Positions 53,374-62,537 of a stretch of 64,000 bases of DNA are shown one piece after another; position 1 is the stretch's first letter, and the number at the start of each line of letters is the position of its first letter. The translations under genes were made by a program, and so were the position numbers. The stretch spans positions 124,001 to 188,000 of the forward strand of contig JACKDF010000007.1 in the NCBI GenBank assembly GCA_020633655.1, written 5' to 3'. The notes under the pieces are model-generated. The model was not told where the DNA came from and searched no databases. It saw nothing but the letters and a program-made list of their open reading frames with translations. The DNA is from Deferribacteres bacterium (GTDB lineage: Bacteria; Zhuqueibacterota; Zhuqueibacteria; Zhuqueibacterales; Geothermadaptataceae).

Positions 53374-53661
53374 TCACATTGGGAATCCAATCGTTTCACA
53401 CAATTTCATGAGAAAAGCTGGATAGTCTCCTCTAACCTCAAAAACCTTATTCATTCTCTTTGAAGATTTTCTGGCAGAGTACACTATTTGAAGGAAGGCA
53501 ATGTCCGCATCTTCAAGGCTGTTCAAATCCAGTTCAATCTTTGTTGAATTTTGAAATGCATCATCAAGTAATTTTTTGAATTCTTCAGCATTATGAATTC
53601 CCATATTTTTATCTGTAATTACTTCACATAAATTCTCATCAACGTTTCTTTTTAATTCCAT
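53374..53661 (-). CDS. STAS-domain protein without the usual phosphorylatable serine
   Basis: A 95-residue single STAS domain, upstream of cheA on the same strand. The core is ELDLNSLEDADIAFLQIVYSARKSSKRMNKVFEVRG; the position that carries Ser/Thr in SpoIIAA-type anti-sigma antagonists (D-S-S/T-G) is occupied by DADIAF, so regulation by a serine kinase is unlikely. Short STAS proteins of this kind accompany chemotaxis clusters in several phyla. ATG 53661 follows AGGTG. It is probably a small partner of the chemosensory system, but its target is unknown. Confidence 0.8.
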   Translation of the reverse strand: MELKRNVDENLCEVITDKNMGIHNAEEFKKLLDDAFQNSTKIELDLNSLEDADIAFLQIVYSARKSSKRMNKVFEVRGDYPAFLMKLCETIGFPM

Positions 53662-54588
53662 AAGACACCTGTTTCAGATAGAATAATTACAAAGCGATCG
53701 CTGCTGTCTATTTCACTATTCATGCTTACGATTTCAACCCATCATAAGCCAATTGTTATGTTAGGCAATTCTTCTATGTACAATCTTAATGCACCGGGAA
53801 TTTGTGACGGAGTACATGTTTTCATTGTTAGTTCGTTTGGTATTAGCGGACGAATCACTAACAACGAGAAATATGATTAGAGGAGTGGTCTTTGTTTGTA
53901 GAGAACAAGCAGTACTGTGTTGATTTACACCTACACTATCGGATAAAAATAATTTTTATTAATAATGATTTCCCTGAAGCAATGATATATGCATTGATCC
54001 GATTGCTAATTTCGCTGTATTCGAGTTGAACAACTTTAAAAAATGGAATAACAATTATAAATATTTTTAGGGTTATTCCTGGGTTACAATAAAACATTCT
54101 TAATATTGAATTCGATTTGGGAAAACCAAACAAGTGAAATTCACGCTTCTATTTGATGTTAAAAAAAGTTATTTTTTGTTTATTACAGCAAATATTTAAC
54201 ACTTAAGATGGCGCATTTTTTGAATTTAATACATAAAATGTAATAGATAATTTTTTAAGCTCAACTACTATATATTGATACTCAAACCAATCAGATATAC
54301 TAAATATAGATAGTTGTTTTAAAAAAAATACGCTTTTCTACTTGCATTTATTTTTTCAATTATCTATAATTCATCCGCCGGCACTGGACGATAGAATCAG
54401 ACCTCAGAGCTTAGCCAAACGGTAAGTATCCCGGTACGTTTATGAATCATTTCCCGTTTGATATCACTTCAGTCAGCTCTTAGAAATCAGAAAAAATCAC
54501 TAGCGTAGTCACCTGTCGCTAACCTCGCCTGATTCAAATATTCCGGTTTTTTCACCATCACCCCAAGCACTCTTCCAGGAGGAACTAC
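53662..54588. other. Long AT-rich intergenic region with promoter and leader of nrdJ
   Basis: 927 bp without a convincing gene; a 65-codon minus-strand frame at 53936-54133 has no ribosome site and biased low-complexity sequence. The right part holds the promoter at 54342-54370 and a ~210-nt leader before the nrdJ start. The leader has unusual GC-rich patches (around 54376-54450) compared with the AT-rich upstream DNA. I looked for a cobalamin riboswitch and NrdR boxes and could not recognise either. Confidence 0.5.
54342..54370 (+). promoter_or_regulatory. Sigma-70-type promoter of nrdJ
   Basis: TTGCAT at 54342-54347 and a perfect TATAAT at 54365-54370 separated by exactly 17 bp, upstream of nrdJ on its strand. 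Predicted transcription start near 54377 gives a leader of about 210 nt. Confidence 0.65.
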
Positions 54589-57500
54589 ATGAAAATAGTC
54601 CGTCGCTTTACGAAGCCAGGTCAAGATCCGCTATCAGAGCTTAAGTTTACCCAAAGATCATCTGTCATAAAGAATCCGGATGGTTCGGTCATTTTTGAGA
54701 TGAATGACGTCACTGTGCCAGAAAACTGGTCGCAAGTTGCTACGGACATCATAGCACAAAAATATTTTCGTAAAGCTGGCGTTCCTGCGCGGACTAAAGT
54801 CGTTCCTGAAAATAAAATCCCCAAATGGCTCCAGCGTTCGGTTGCCGATGAAAAGGCATTAGTTGAACTTCCCGAAGAACAGCGTTTTTCAAGTGAGACA
54901 AACGCGCGTCAGGTATTCCATCGCCTTGCCGGAACCTGGACCTATTGGGGATTTAAACACGATTATTTTGACAGCGAAGCCGATGCGCAAACCTTTTATG
55001 ACGAAATGCTCTATATGCTTGCCAACCAAATGGCAGCACCCAATTCTCCACAATGGTTTAATACAGGACTTTATTGGGCTTATGGCATCAACGGTCCGTC
55101 GCAGGGACATTTTTACGTCGATCCAGTCACAGGAAAAATGAAACGTTCGGAAGACGCCTATTCTCACCCGCAACCCCACGCATGTTTCATCCAATCAGTG
55201 AAAGATGATCTCGTCAACGATGGTGGTATAATGGATTTGTGGATGCGTGAAGCACGTTTGTTTAAATATGGCTCCGGGACAGGCACCAATTTTTCCAATA
55301 TTCGTGGCGAAGGTGAGCCTTTGAGTGGTGGAGGGCGCTCTTCAGGTTTGATGAGCTTTCTCCGCATAGGCGATCGCGCCGCTGGTGCCATTAAAAGTGG
55401 TGGAACGACCCGGCGCGCAGCTAAAATGGTATGTCTGGATATTGATCACCCGGAGATACAGGATTATATCAACTGGAAAGTGATGGAGGAGCAGAAAGTT
55501 GCAGCCCTCGTTACAGGCTCGAAAATTCTTCAGGAACGGCTCAATGCAATATTCAAAGCCTGCCATGACGTGGATATCATCGAATTTAAAGACACGGTGC
55601 ACGTAAACGGCACACCGAAAAATCAGCACAGCGCCCGTTTTGATCGCACGAAAAACAAAGCATTGGGTAAAGCGATTTATAAAGCACAGAAACAGAGCAT
55701 CCCCCGCAATTATATTGAACGCATTGTGCAACTGGCACAGATGGGCTACACAAGCGTCGAGTTTCCAACCTACACCACCGATTGGAACTCCGATGCCTAT
55801 CTAACGGTTGCCGGACAGAATTCCAATAACAGTATTCGTGTTACACACGAATTCATGGAAGCGAGCGAAAACGGGGATGACTGGCATCTCTATGGTCGCG
55901 TTGAAAAGCGCGACGCAGAGCAAAACGGTCGAGAACCTCAACCTTTTAAAACCGTTAAGGCCTCTGAATTGTGGGACGATATCGCTTACGCTGCCTGGTC
56001 GTGCGCCGACCCGGGCATTCAATTCCATAGTACGATAAACGAGTGGCATACGTGTCCAGCAGACGGCGAAATTCGCGCTTCGAATCCATGTTCAGAATAC
56101 ATGTTCCTCGATGATACGGCATGCAATTTGGCATCATTGAATCTGGTTAAATTCTATAACCACAAAAAAGGCACGTTTCTCATCGATGATTTCCGGTTCG
56201 CCACACGCTTATGGACAATTGTGTTAGAAATAAGTGTACTAATGGCCCAGTTCCCAAGCGAAGAAATTGCGAAGCTATCCTATAAATTCCGCACGTTAGG
56301 TTTAGGCTATGCAAACCTCGGAACGCTGGCCATGGTTATGGGACTGCCTTATGATAGCGCGAAAACCCAGGCGATAGCAGGAGCCATCACAGCGATTATG
56401 CACATGACGGCGTATGCAACTTCTGCAGAAATGGCAAAAGAGTTGGGTGCATTTTCCGGTTATAAGCGCAACGAAAAAAATATGCTGCGTGTCATGCGCA
56501 ATCATCGGCGTGCAGTTTACAATGCGCCGGAGAATGAATACGAAGAATTGACTATAAAACCAATGGGGATTGATGCCGAGCTTTGCCCCGATGATCTCCT
56601 CGCTGCAGCAAAGAAAGCCGCTGATCAGGCACTGGAGCTCGGTGAAAAATATGGCTATCGCAATGCGCAGGTGACAACTCTTGCGCCAACCGGAACAATT
56701 GGGCTGGTCATGGATTGCGATACAACCGGAATCGAGCCGGATTTTGCTCTCGTTAAATTTAAAAAACTCGCCGGCGGTGGTTACTTCAAAATTATCAATG
56801 CATCTATTCCGCCGGCATTAAAAAAACTTGGCTACTCCCACAAGCAAATCGATGATATTATCGGATATGCTGTAGGCCGTGGCTCTCTTACGGGTTGCCC
56901 ACATATCAATGTTTCTTCACTGAAAAACCGGGGTTTTACCGATGAAGCTTTGCTCAAAGTCGAAAAGGAACTAAAGTCTGCCTTTGATATCTCTTTTGCG
57001 TTTAATGCCTGGTCTCTCGGAATGGATTTTTGTGTGGATGAATTGAAAATTCCACAGGAAAAATTAAATGCACCCGGTTTTAATATGCTCGCAGAAATCG
57101 GTTTCACCAAAGAGCAAATCGCTGAAGCCAACGACTACATCTGCGGCACCATGACAGTGGAAGGTGCACCACACCTGAAGGACGAACATTTGCCGGTATT
57201 CGATACCGCAAACAAATGCGGTCGTCGCGGCACACGCACTATTTCCGCAGATGGACACATTTTAATGATGGCTGCAGCACAGTCCTTTATTTCCGGTGCG
57301 ATTTCCAAAACCATAAATCTGCCATTTGAATCAACGGTTGAAGATTTCAAACAAGCCTATTTGAAATCATGGAAATTAAGTTTGAAAGCCAACGCCCTCT
57401 ACCGCGACGGTTCCAAACTCAGTCAGCCTCTCAATTCCATTGCAGATGATAGCTTTTCTGAACTCGAAATCGCAGAATTTGACGAGAAAACTGTACCAGA

Positions 57501-58206
57501 AAAAGTCATTCACATCACGGAACGTGTGGTTACACGCTATATCGCCAAACGTCAGTTGATGCCAAATCGCCGTCGGGGTTATACGCAAAAAGCAAAAGTG
57601 GGTGGGCACAATGTCTACTTGCGTACCGGCGAATATGAAAATGGCCAACTTGGGGAAATTTTCGTCGATATGCACCGTGAAGGCGCCGCTTTTCGCAGTC
57701 TGATGAATTGCTTTGCTATCGCCGTTTCTCTCGGTTTGCAACATGGCGTACCGCTGGAGGAATTTGCTGACGCATTTATCTTCCAGAAGTTCGAACCAAA
57801 CGGTCTGGTCGTCGGGGATGAGCGCATTAAAATGAGTACCTCTATCATTGACTATATATTCCGCGACCTGGCGATAAGCTACCTCGGCCGTACAGAGCTT
57901 TCGCACCTCGATGAAGAAACCACTAAAAAAGTAACCGATGTTTCCGGCCCCAAAAAAGCAATCACCATCGCCAATGCACCACAAAAAGCCAACGGCCATT
58001 CCCACGATAGTGCAGAAAAGCCACAAAGCCGCATCGCTGCGCAACTCGAAACTGAAGTATTTGACAAAGCAGCGCAAGATGTGGCCAACGCGCGTTTGCA
58101 AGGCTTTACCGGTGATGTTTGCGGTACCTGCGGTAGTCTGACCATGGTTCGCAACGGAACCTGTTTGAAATGCACAACCTGCGGCTCAACGAGCGGTTGC
58201 AGTTAA
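54589..58206 (+). CDS. nrdJ: Adenosylcobalamin-dependent (class II) ribonucleotide reductase
   Basis: 1205 residues. It reduces ribonucleotides to deoxyribonucleotides using a B12-generated thiyl radical, so it works with or without oxygen. Features include GTWTYWGFKHDYFDSE, MAAPNSPQWFNTGLYWAYG, the allosteric/active-site segment RLFKYGSGTGTNFSNIRGEGE, GGTTRRAAKMVCLDIDHPEIQDYI, the active-site NPCSEYMFLDDTACNLASLNL, LAPTGTIGLVMDCDTTGIEPDF and YRDGSKLSQPL. The C-terminus ends in a zinc-ribbon (CGTCGSLTMVRNGTCLKCTTCG), which probably re-reduces the active site, as in other long NrdJ proteins. The start has a strong AGGAGGAA site. It has its own promoter and a strong terminator at 58242. Confidence 0.96.
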   Translation: MKIVRRFTKPGQDPLSELKFTQRSSVIKNPDGSVIFEMNDVTVPENWSQVATDIIAQKYFRKAGVPARTKVVPENKIPKWLQRSVADEKALVELPEEQRFSSETNARQVFHRLAGTWTYWGFKHDYFDSEADAQTFYDEMLYMLANQMAAPNSPQWFNTGLYWAYGINGPSQGHFYVDPVTGKMKRSEDAYSHPQPHACFIQSVKDDLVNDGGIMDLWMREARLFKYGSGTGTNFSNIRGEGEPLSGGGRSSGLMSFLRIGDRAAGAIKSGGTTRRAAKMVCLDIDHPEIQDYINWKVMEEQKVAALVTGSKILQERLNAIFKACHDVDIIEFKDTVHVNGTPKNQHSARFDRTKNKALGKAIYKAQKQSIPRNYIERIVQLAQMGYTSVEFPTYTTDWNSDAYLTVAGQNSNNSIRVTHEFMEASENGDDWHLYGRVEKRDAEQNGREPQPFKTVKASELWDDIAYAAWSCADPGIQFHSTINEWHTCPADGEIRASNPCSEYMFLDDTACNLASLNLVKFYNHKKGTFLIDDFRFATRLWTIVLEISVLMAQFPSEEIAKLSYKFRTLGLGYANLGTLAMVMGLPYDSAKTQAIAGAITAIMHMTAYATSAEMAKELGAFSGYKRNEKNMLRVMRNHRRAVYNAPENEYEELTIKPMGIDAELCPDDLLAAAKKAADQALELGEKYGYRNAQVTTLAPTGTIGLVMDCDTTGIEPDFALVKFKKLAGGGYFKIINASIPPALKKLGYSHKQIDDIIGYAVGRGSLTGCPHINVSSLKNRGFTDEALLKVEKELKSAFDISFAFNAWSLGMDFCVDELKIPQEKLNAPGFNMLAEIGFTKEQIAEANDYICGTMTVEGAPHLKDEHLPVFDTANKCGRRGTRTISADGHILMMAAAQSFISGAISKTINLPFESTVEDFKQAYLKSWKLSLKANALYRDGSKLSQPLNSIADDSFSELEIAEFDEKTVPEKVIHITERVVTRYIAKRQLMPNRRRGYTQKAKVGGHNVYLRTGEYENGQLGEIFVDMHREGAAFRSLMNCFAIAVSLGLQHGVPLEEFADAFIFQKFEPNGLVVGDERIKMSTSIIDYIFRDLAISYLGRTELSHLDEETTKKVTDVSGPKKAITIANAPQKANGHSHDSAEKPQSRIAAQLETEVFDKAAQDVANARLQGFTGDVCGTCGSLTMVRNGTCLKCTTCGSTSGCS

Positions 58207-58241
58207 ATTTTCTACGGGACACACGCACACTAAGCTCCTTG

Positions 58242-58269
58242 AACGAGCGCCTCAAATGAGGCGCTCGTT
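58242..58269 (+). terminator. Intrinsic terminator of nrdJ
   Basis: The perfect 12-bp stem AACGAGCGCCTC-AAAT-GAGGCGCTCGTT is followed by TTCATTTT, starting 35 bp after the nrdJ stop codon. Confidence 0.88.
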
Positions 58270-58308
58270 TCATTTTACCTGCTTTTTCATACTATTAAAG
58301 TGTACGAT

Positions 58309-58418
58309 GGGGCTGTGTTAAAACATGATTTAATGGCCGTAACTCGACATTTATTTCGTAAGTTTAAGCTCAAAAATTAGCGGTATGAATGTCACGTTAC
58401 GTGTTTGGACTCAGCCCC
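58309..58418. repeat. 110-bp nested-hairpin element, copy B
   Basis: Same length and order as 43961-44070: terminal GGGGCTGTGTTAAAACATG (58309-58327) and the complement of GGGGCTGAGTCCAAACACG (58400-58418), with the interior CTCGACATTTATTTCG and ATGAATGTCACGTTAC segments. The internal hairpins are degraded by substitutions while the termini are conserved. Same orientation as copy A. Confidence 0.72.
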
Positions 58419-58429
58419 AATCTTGTGGT

Positions 58430-58449
58430 TTATGAATAAATCAGGTTTA
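58430..58449 (+). repeat. Copy of dispersed ~20-bp motif
   Basis: TTATGAATAAATCAGGTTTA follows copy B of the 110-bp element, as the related motif follows copy A. Confidence 0.55.
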
Positions 58450-58493
58450 TAACCTTTTTTATTTTTACCAAATTCATATATTTCCTACTTATA

Positions 58494-58525
58494 AAAAAAG
58501 TTTGAAGCGGTCATCAAACTTTTTT
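58494..58525. terminator. Terminator-like hairpin with flanking A and T runs
   Basis: AAAAAAGTTTGA (58494-58505) pairs with TCAAACTTTTTT (58514-58525) over an 8-nt loop. It can end transcription in either direction; the likely beneficiary is read-through from nrdJ. Confidence 0.65.
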
Positions 58526-58686
58526 CGCTGGAGTCAATACCCTTAAGCGACTCTCGAAAAATATACAAATTCAGGCGTTTCGACAAGCTCAACGTCCGGT
58601 TTATCCCTTTTTCAACAGTCTCTTAAGATTTACTAAAATGGATTCCGTCAAAAGGTATCTTTGAAGAAAAAATTGTTGCACACGTT

Positions 58687-59559
58687 ATGCTCATTCACAC
58701 CTTCACCCATATTCCCGGTATCGGCGAGAAACAGGAACAAAAACTCTGGTCTGGCGGCATAACCGATTGGCAGGCGTATCTTGATTGCCCCAAACCTCCT
58801 CTGTCCCCCTCAAAACACGCCGAAGCAGTTCCAATGCTTCAGCAATCTATTGCACTCTTTGACACACAAAACTGGCCTGAATTAAGCTCACTTCTTCCCT
58901 CAAAGCAAAGTTGGCGTTTATTTCACTCATTGCGCCACTCAATAGCGTACCTTGATATCGAAACAACAGGGATGAGCATGGACAGTTGCGAAATTTCCAC
59001 GATATCTGTCTATAATGGTACGGATGTTCATACTTACATCAATGGTGAAAATCTTGATCAATTCGAGGACGACATTTTGGAATACGATCTCCTGGTCTCA
59101 TTTAATGGCCGTACTTTTGATGTACCTTTTATAGAGCGCTACTTTCACACACGTTTGCATCATGCGCACATCGATTTAATGCATGTGCTGCGTCAACTTG
59201 GATATTCCGGCGGATTGAAAAAAATTGAAATGGAACTTGGTATTGACCGACGTGATCAAAGCCTCGGGGAGGTGGATGGTTCTCTGGCTGTAACCCTGTG
59301 GCAGGAATTCCAAAAAACCGGCAACAGAAGGGCATTGAATAGCCTGCTTGCTTACAACATCGCTGATGTAGTCAATCTGGAATATCTCATGTTCTTCGCC
59401 CATAACCGGCTCATCGAAGCGACACCTTTTGCTGAAAAATACAAATTATCCATTCCACCTCCAGCCCAAATTCCTTACAAAGCTGATCGTGCATTGATTG
59501 AAGCAATTTTAGAGGAAAGGTGGCGTTCGTGGAATATGAACACTGGACAAAGATGGTGA
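58687..59559 (+). CDS. RNase H-like 3'-5' exonuclease domain protein (YprB-type)
   Basis: A 290-residue cytoplasmic protein. The N-terminal ~45 residues (FTHIPGIGEKQEQKLWSGGITDWQAYL) look like a helix-hairpin-helix DNA-binding unit. Residues about 98-260 carry the predicted DEDD exonuclease fold: SIAYLDIETTGMSMD (first acidic pair), LVSFNGRTFDVPFIERYF (second), HIDLMHVLRQLGYSGGLKKIEMELGI, and ALLAYNIADVVNLEYL-like NSLLAYNIADVVNLEYL (last acidic residue). It probably trims nucleic acids in repair or RNA processing. The ribosome site before ATG 58687 is poor, but the family start supports it. Confidence 0.82.
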   Translation: MLIHTFTHIPGIGEKQEQKLWSGGITDWQAYLDCPKPPLSPSKHAEAVPMLQQSIALFDTQNWPELSSLLPSKQSWRLFHSLRHSIAYLDIETTGMSMDSCEISTISVYNGTDVHTYINGENLDQFEDDILEYDLLVSFNGRTFDVPFIERYFHTRLHHAHIDLMHVLRQLGYSGGLKKIEMELGIDRRDQSLGEVDGSLAVTLWQEFQKTGNRRALNSLLAYNIADVVNLEYLMFFAHNRLIEATPFAEKYKLSIPPPAQIPYKADRALIEAILEERWRSWNMNTGQRW

Positions 59560-59785
59560 TAGCGAGCGCATCTGTTCACTTGCTGTTGAAAATCGAATAC
59601 ATGCGTACCGTTGCGCATAATGTGTATTCCCCTCGGCGCAGAGAACTTCATCCTATATTCTAAAATTATTCACACCAATTTATTACTCGAATATGAACTT
59701 TTGCTGGCGCAGAATTACAGGTGATTTCTTTGAAACAATATTTATGCACACGAGTTAAAAATTTCCCATGGAAAGGAATAAATAA

Positions 59786-62482
59786 ATGAATCATCGTAAA
59801 ATTACTATAAAAAGAGAAAAATGGAAAACAAGGATTAGCTATCTGCTTGGTTTCTCGTTTTCCTTACTCATCCTGAGTTCGTGCTGGAATAAGGCCACCT
59901 CACCACAAAAACAGAATCCTCATAAAGTTGAAAAGACTATTTCGTTGCCCTACGACCGTTGGCTTCAACCAGCGGGAAAGATGATTGTCATGGGAGATTC
60001 CACAAGAGAATACCACGCTTTGCACGCAGCTTTATCCCCCGATAAAAAATGGCTTGCAGTGTTGGAGAGATACAGCATCGTTTTTATAAACACAACCACA
60101 GACGAAATAGCGCATGTCTTTCTCCTGGATTCGAAAGATGAATTAAAAAAATCAATGACGACTTTTTCCGGGATAACCTGGTACTACACTCAGGCTATCG
60201 ATTATGTGTTCTTCAGTGCGTCCTTAAAATCGAACAAATCTTTTGTTGTACAACTTGCCTGGGACGGGACACAAGCAAATCTCACAAAATTTTTTGGATA
60301 CACTCCACTGAAACCCGCGAAAATAGCCATCCCCAATGAAATCATCATACGTGAGGAATCCGGGCGTGGATATCTCTATGTCGTCCTTAATGGAAACAAT
60401 CGGGTAGTGAAACAGGACATTATAAGTGGTGAAACGATTTGGAGTGCTTCAACCGGTGTCGCCCCGTACGGATTGACGATAGCGCACAACAAAGTTTACG
60501 TTACCAATTGGGCTGGTCGAATTCCTCAGCAAAGCGACCGCCATGTTGCAGGCGTGCCCTGGGGACAAGCCCGCATCGATTCTACGACTGGTGCGTGTAA
60601 CGATGGGAGTGTAAGCATTTTTGATACTGTGAGTGGAAAGCATTTGAGGGAAATTGTGACAGGCCTGCATCCAAATGCCATAATTTCAAACCCCGATGAA
60701 AACTATGTTTATCTGACCAATTCCAATAGTGATGTAGTAACAGCTATCGACACGAAATTGGATGCAATTTCGGAAACCATTCCCGTACGCCTCGGCAGCA
60801 CGATGAATGGGTATTTCGGTGACTCACCAAATGGTTTGGCGATTACCTCCGACGGCAAAACGCTGTATGTTGCTAATGGAATGGATAATGCTTTGGCGGT
60901 AGTTAAACTCGGAAAAAAAGCGGGTGGCCTCGGTGAGACCATGCAGAGCAAAATTACTGGATTTATTCCCACAGCTGCTTATCCGTCCTCGATCAGCATC
61001 CTGGATAATAAGCGTTTGTATGTCACCAACCTGGAATCCATGGGACCAACCCGGCCATTTGCCTTTATTGAAAATCACGCGCCGGTTTATAATACGCATC
61101 GCCAGCTGGCCTCAATTTCTGTGATCGAAGTGCCCGGAGAAAAAATGCTGGAGGAATACACTGAGACAGTAATTGCTGCAAATCAACTGGACCGCTTGCA
61201 AACGCTGAAACTTCCGGCACGGAAAAACACTCCACCACGACCGGTGCCGGAGCGAATTGGGGAGCCATCGGTTTTTAAACATGTGTTATACATTATCAAA
61301 GAGAACCGAACCTATGATCAGGTTTTGGGCGATGTCAAAGAAGGAAATGGCGATAGCAGCTTGTGTACATTTGGCAAGGAAGTGACTCCGAATCAGCATG
61401 AATTGGTGAAACGATTCGGCCTCATGGATAATTTTTTCGCTTCTGGTAAATGTTCCGCTGAAGGGCACAACTGGACCAACTCCGCCATTGTTACAGATTA
61501 TATCGAAAAAAATGTCCGGGCCTGGTTCCGCAGTTATCCCCATGTGCTTGACGATGCCATGGCCTATGCTCCAACAGGTTTTCTATGGGATAATGCACGC
61601 AAACATGGTGTAAATGTGACAATATATGGTGAAGCTGCAACACCGATTTTTGACAAATCATTGACCTGGCTCGATATCTATTCCGGTTTTCTTCGTGGTG
61701 AAAAATTCGATTTTACAAATAAAACCACAATTCGTACCGTCGAGCAGCTTTTATCACCAACATTTCCCGGGTACGACGGACACAAAATTCCCGATGTTCT
61801 TCGCGCGGATGTTTTTATCGATGAATTAAAGAAATATGAGGCGATGAATGGCGATTCCTTACCGCAGCTTATGGTGATGGCGCTCCCGAATGATCACACA
61901 GCTGGCACAAGACCCAATTTCCCCACACCGCGTGCCATGGTTGCAGATAACGATTTGGCCCTTGGCCGCATTGTTGAAGCCATATCAAAAAGCCGGTTTT
62001 GGAAAAATACGGTGATTTTTGTTGTTGAGGATGATTCGCAGGCTGGATGGGATCATATTTCAGCTTATCGCACGCTAGCGATGGTTATCAGTCCATACTC
62101 AAAAAATACTGGGACAATTCACACGGCATACAATCAGCCTGCAATGGTACGCACGATCGAACAGATTCTGGGATTACCACCGATGAATATTCAGGATGCG
62201 ATCGCGGAACCCATGGTGGACTGTTTTAACGATTCGCCAGATTTTTCACCCTGGATGGCCGTGCCGAACCAGATTCCACTGGATGAAATGAATCCAGCGT
62301 TGGGCACATTAGAGGGACTGGAACTGCATTATGCGAAATTAAGTCTCGAACCGCAATTCGACGGAATCGATTCTGGTGAAGATCAGGACTTTAACCGTAT
62401 CCTCTGGTTCGCGACAAAAGGTGATACTCCTTATCCGGAGTTTGCAACCGTTAAGGATTTTCTAGAGGAGGATGAGGACTAA
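59786..62482 (+). CDS. Lipoprotein with YVTN-type beta-propeller fused to a phosphoesterase domain
   Basis: 898 residues starting after AAAGGA. The signal ends in a lipobox (LLILSSCWNK), so it is anchored in the envelope. Residues about 75-440 form a beta-propeller with YVTN/YncE-like repeats (GETIWSASTGVAPYGLTIAHNKVYVTNWAGR, LREIVTGLHPNAIISNPDENYVYLTNSNSDVVTAIDTK, NGLAITSDGKTLYVANGMDNALAVV). Residues about 490-870 are an alkaline-phosphatase-like phosphoesterase (VLYIIKENRTYDQVLGDV, MDNFFASGKCSAEGHNWTNSAIVTDY, LMVMALPNDHTAGTRPNFPTPRAMVADND, VIFVVEDDSQAGWDHISAYRT), the family that includes phospholipase C/acid phosphatase-like enzymes. It probably scavenges phosphate outside the cytoplasm; substrate unknown. 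Confidence 0.87.
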   Translation: MNHRKITIKREKWKTRISYLLGFSFSLLILSSCWNKATSPQKQNPHKVEKTISLPYDRWLQPAGKMIVMGDSTREYHALHAALSPDKKWLAVLERYSIVFINTTTDEIAHVFLLDSKDELKKSMTTFSGITWYYTQAIDYVFFSASLKSNKSFVVQLAWDGTQANLTKFFGYTPLKPAKIAIPNEIIIREESGRGYLYVVLNGNNRVVKQDIISGETIWSASTGVAPYGLTIAHNKVYVTNWAGRIPQQSDRHVAGVPWGQARIDSTTGACNDGSVSIFDTVSGKHLREIVTGLHPNAIISNPDENYVYLTNSNSDVVTAIDTKLDAISETIPVRLGSTMNGYFGDSPNGLAITSDGKTLYVANGMDNALAVVKLGKKAGGLGETMQSKITGFIPTAAYPSSISILDNKRLYVTNLESMGPTRPFAFIENHAPVYNTHRQLASISVIEVPGEKMLEEYTETVIAANQLDRLQTLKLPARKNTPPRPVPERIGEPSVFKHVLYIIKENRTYDQVLGDVKEGNGDSSLCTFGKEVTPNQHELVKRFGLMDNFFASGKCSAEGHNWTNSAIVTDYIEKNVRAWFRSYPHVLDDAMAYAPTGFLWDNARKHGVNVTIYGEAATPIFDKSLTWLDIYSGFLRGEKFDFTNKTTIRTVEQLLSPTFPGYDGHKIPDVLRADVFIDELKKYEAMNGDSLPQLMVMALPNDHTAGTRPNFPTPRAMVADNDLALGRIVEAISKSRFWKNTVIFVVEDDSQAGWDHISAYRTLAMVISPYSKNTGTIHTAYNQPAMVRTIEQILGLPPMNIQDAIAEPMVDCFNDSPDFSPWMAVPNQIPLDEMNPALGTLEGLELHYAKLSLEPQFDGIDSGEDQDFNRILWFATKGDTPYPEFATVKDFLEEDED

Positions 62483-62537
62483 TTGAATGGTGAGGCATGC
62501 GAAAGGAACAACTACACGGACGAATCTTTCCATGATT

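Larger units (their letters stand above)
58207..58686. other. Intergenic region rich in hairpins and repeats
   Basis: Contains, in order, the nrdJ terminator (58242-58269), the 110-bp nested-hairpin element copy B (58309-58418), a dispersed 20-bp motif (58430-58449), a second terminator-like hairpin (58494-58525) and a TTCGACA-GCTCA repeat (58578-58597). No gene is seen. Confidence 0.6.

Noticed and set aside
53936..54133. 65-codon minus-strand frame upstream of nrdJ
   Set aside because: Poor start context and low-complexity sequence in an AT-rich intergenic region.
54371..54588. Cobalamin riboswitch upstream of nrdJ
   Set aside because: I looked for the B12-box and the paired core and could not find them; left as an uncharacterised leader.
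57376..58101. 241-codon minus-strand frame opposite the nrdJ 3' end
   Set aside because: Antisense shadow of the strongly conserved nrdJ coding sequence, with no start signal.
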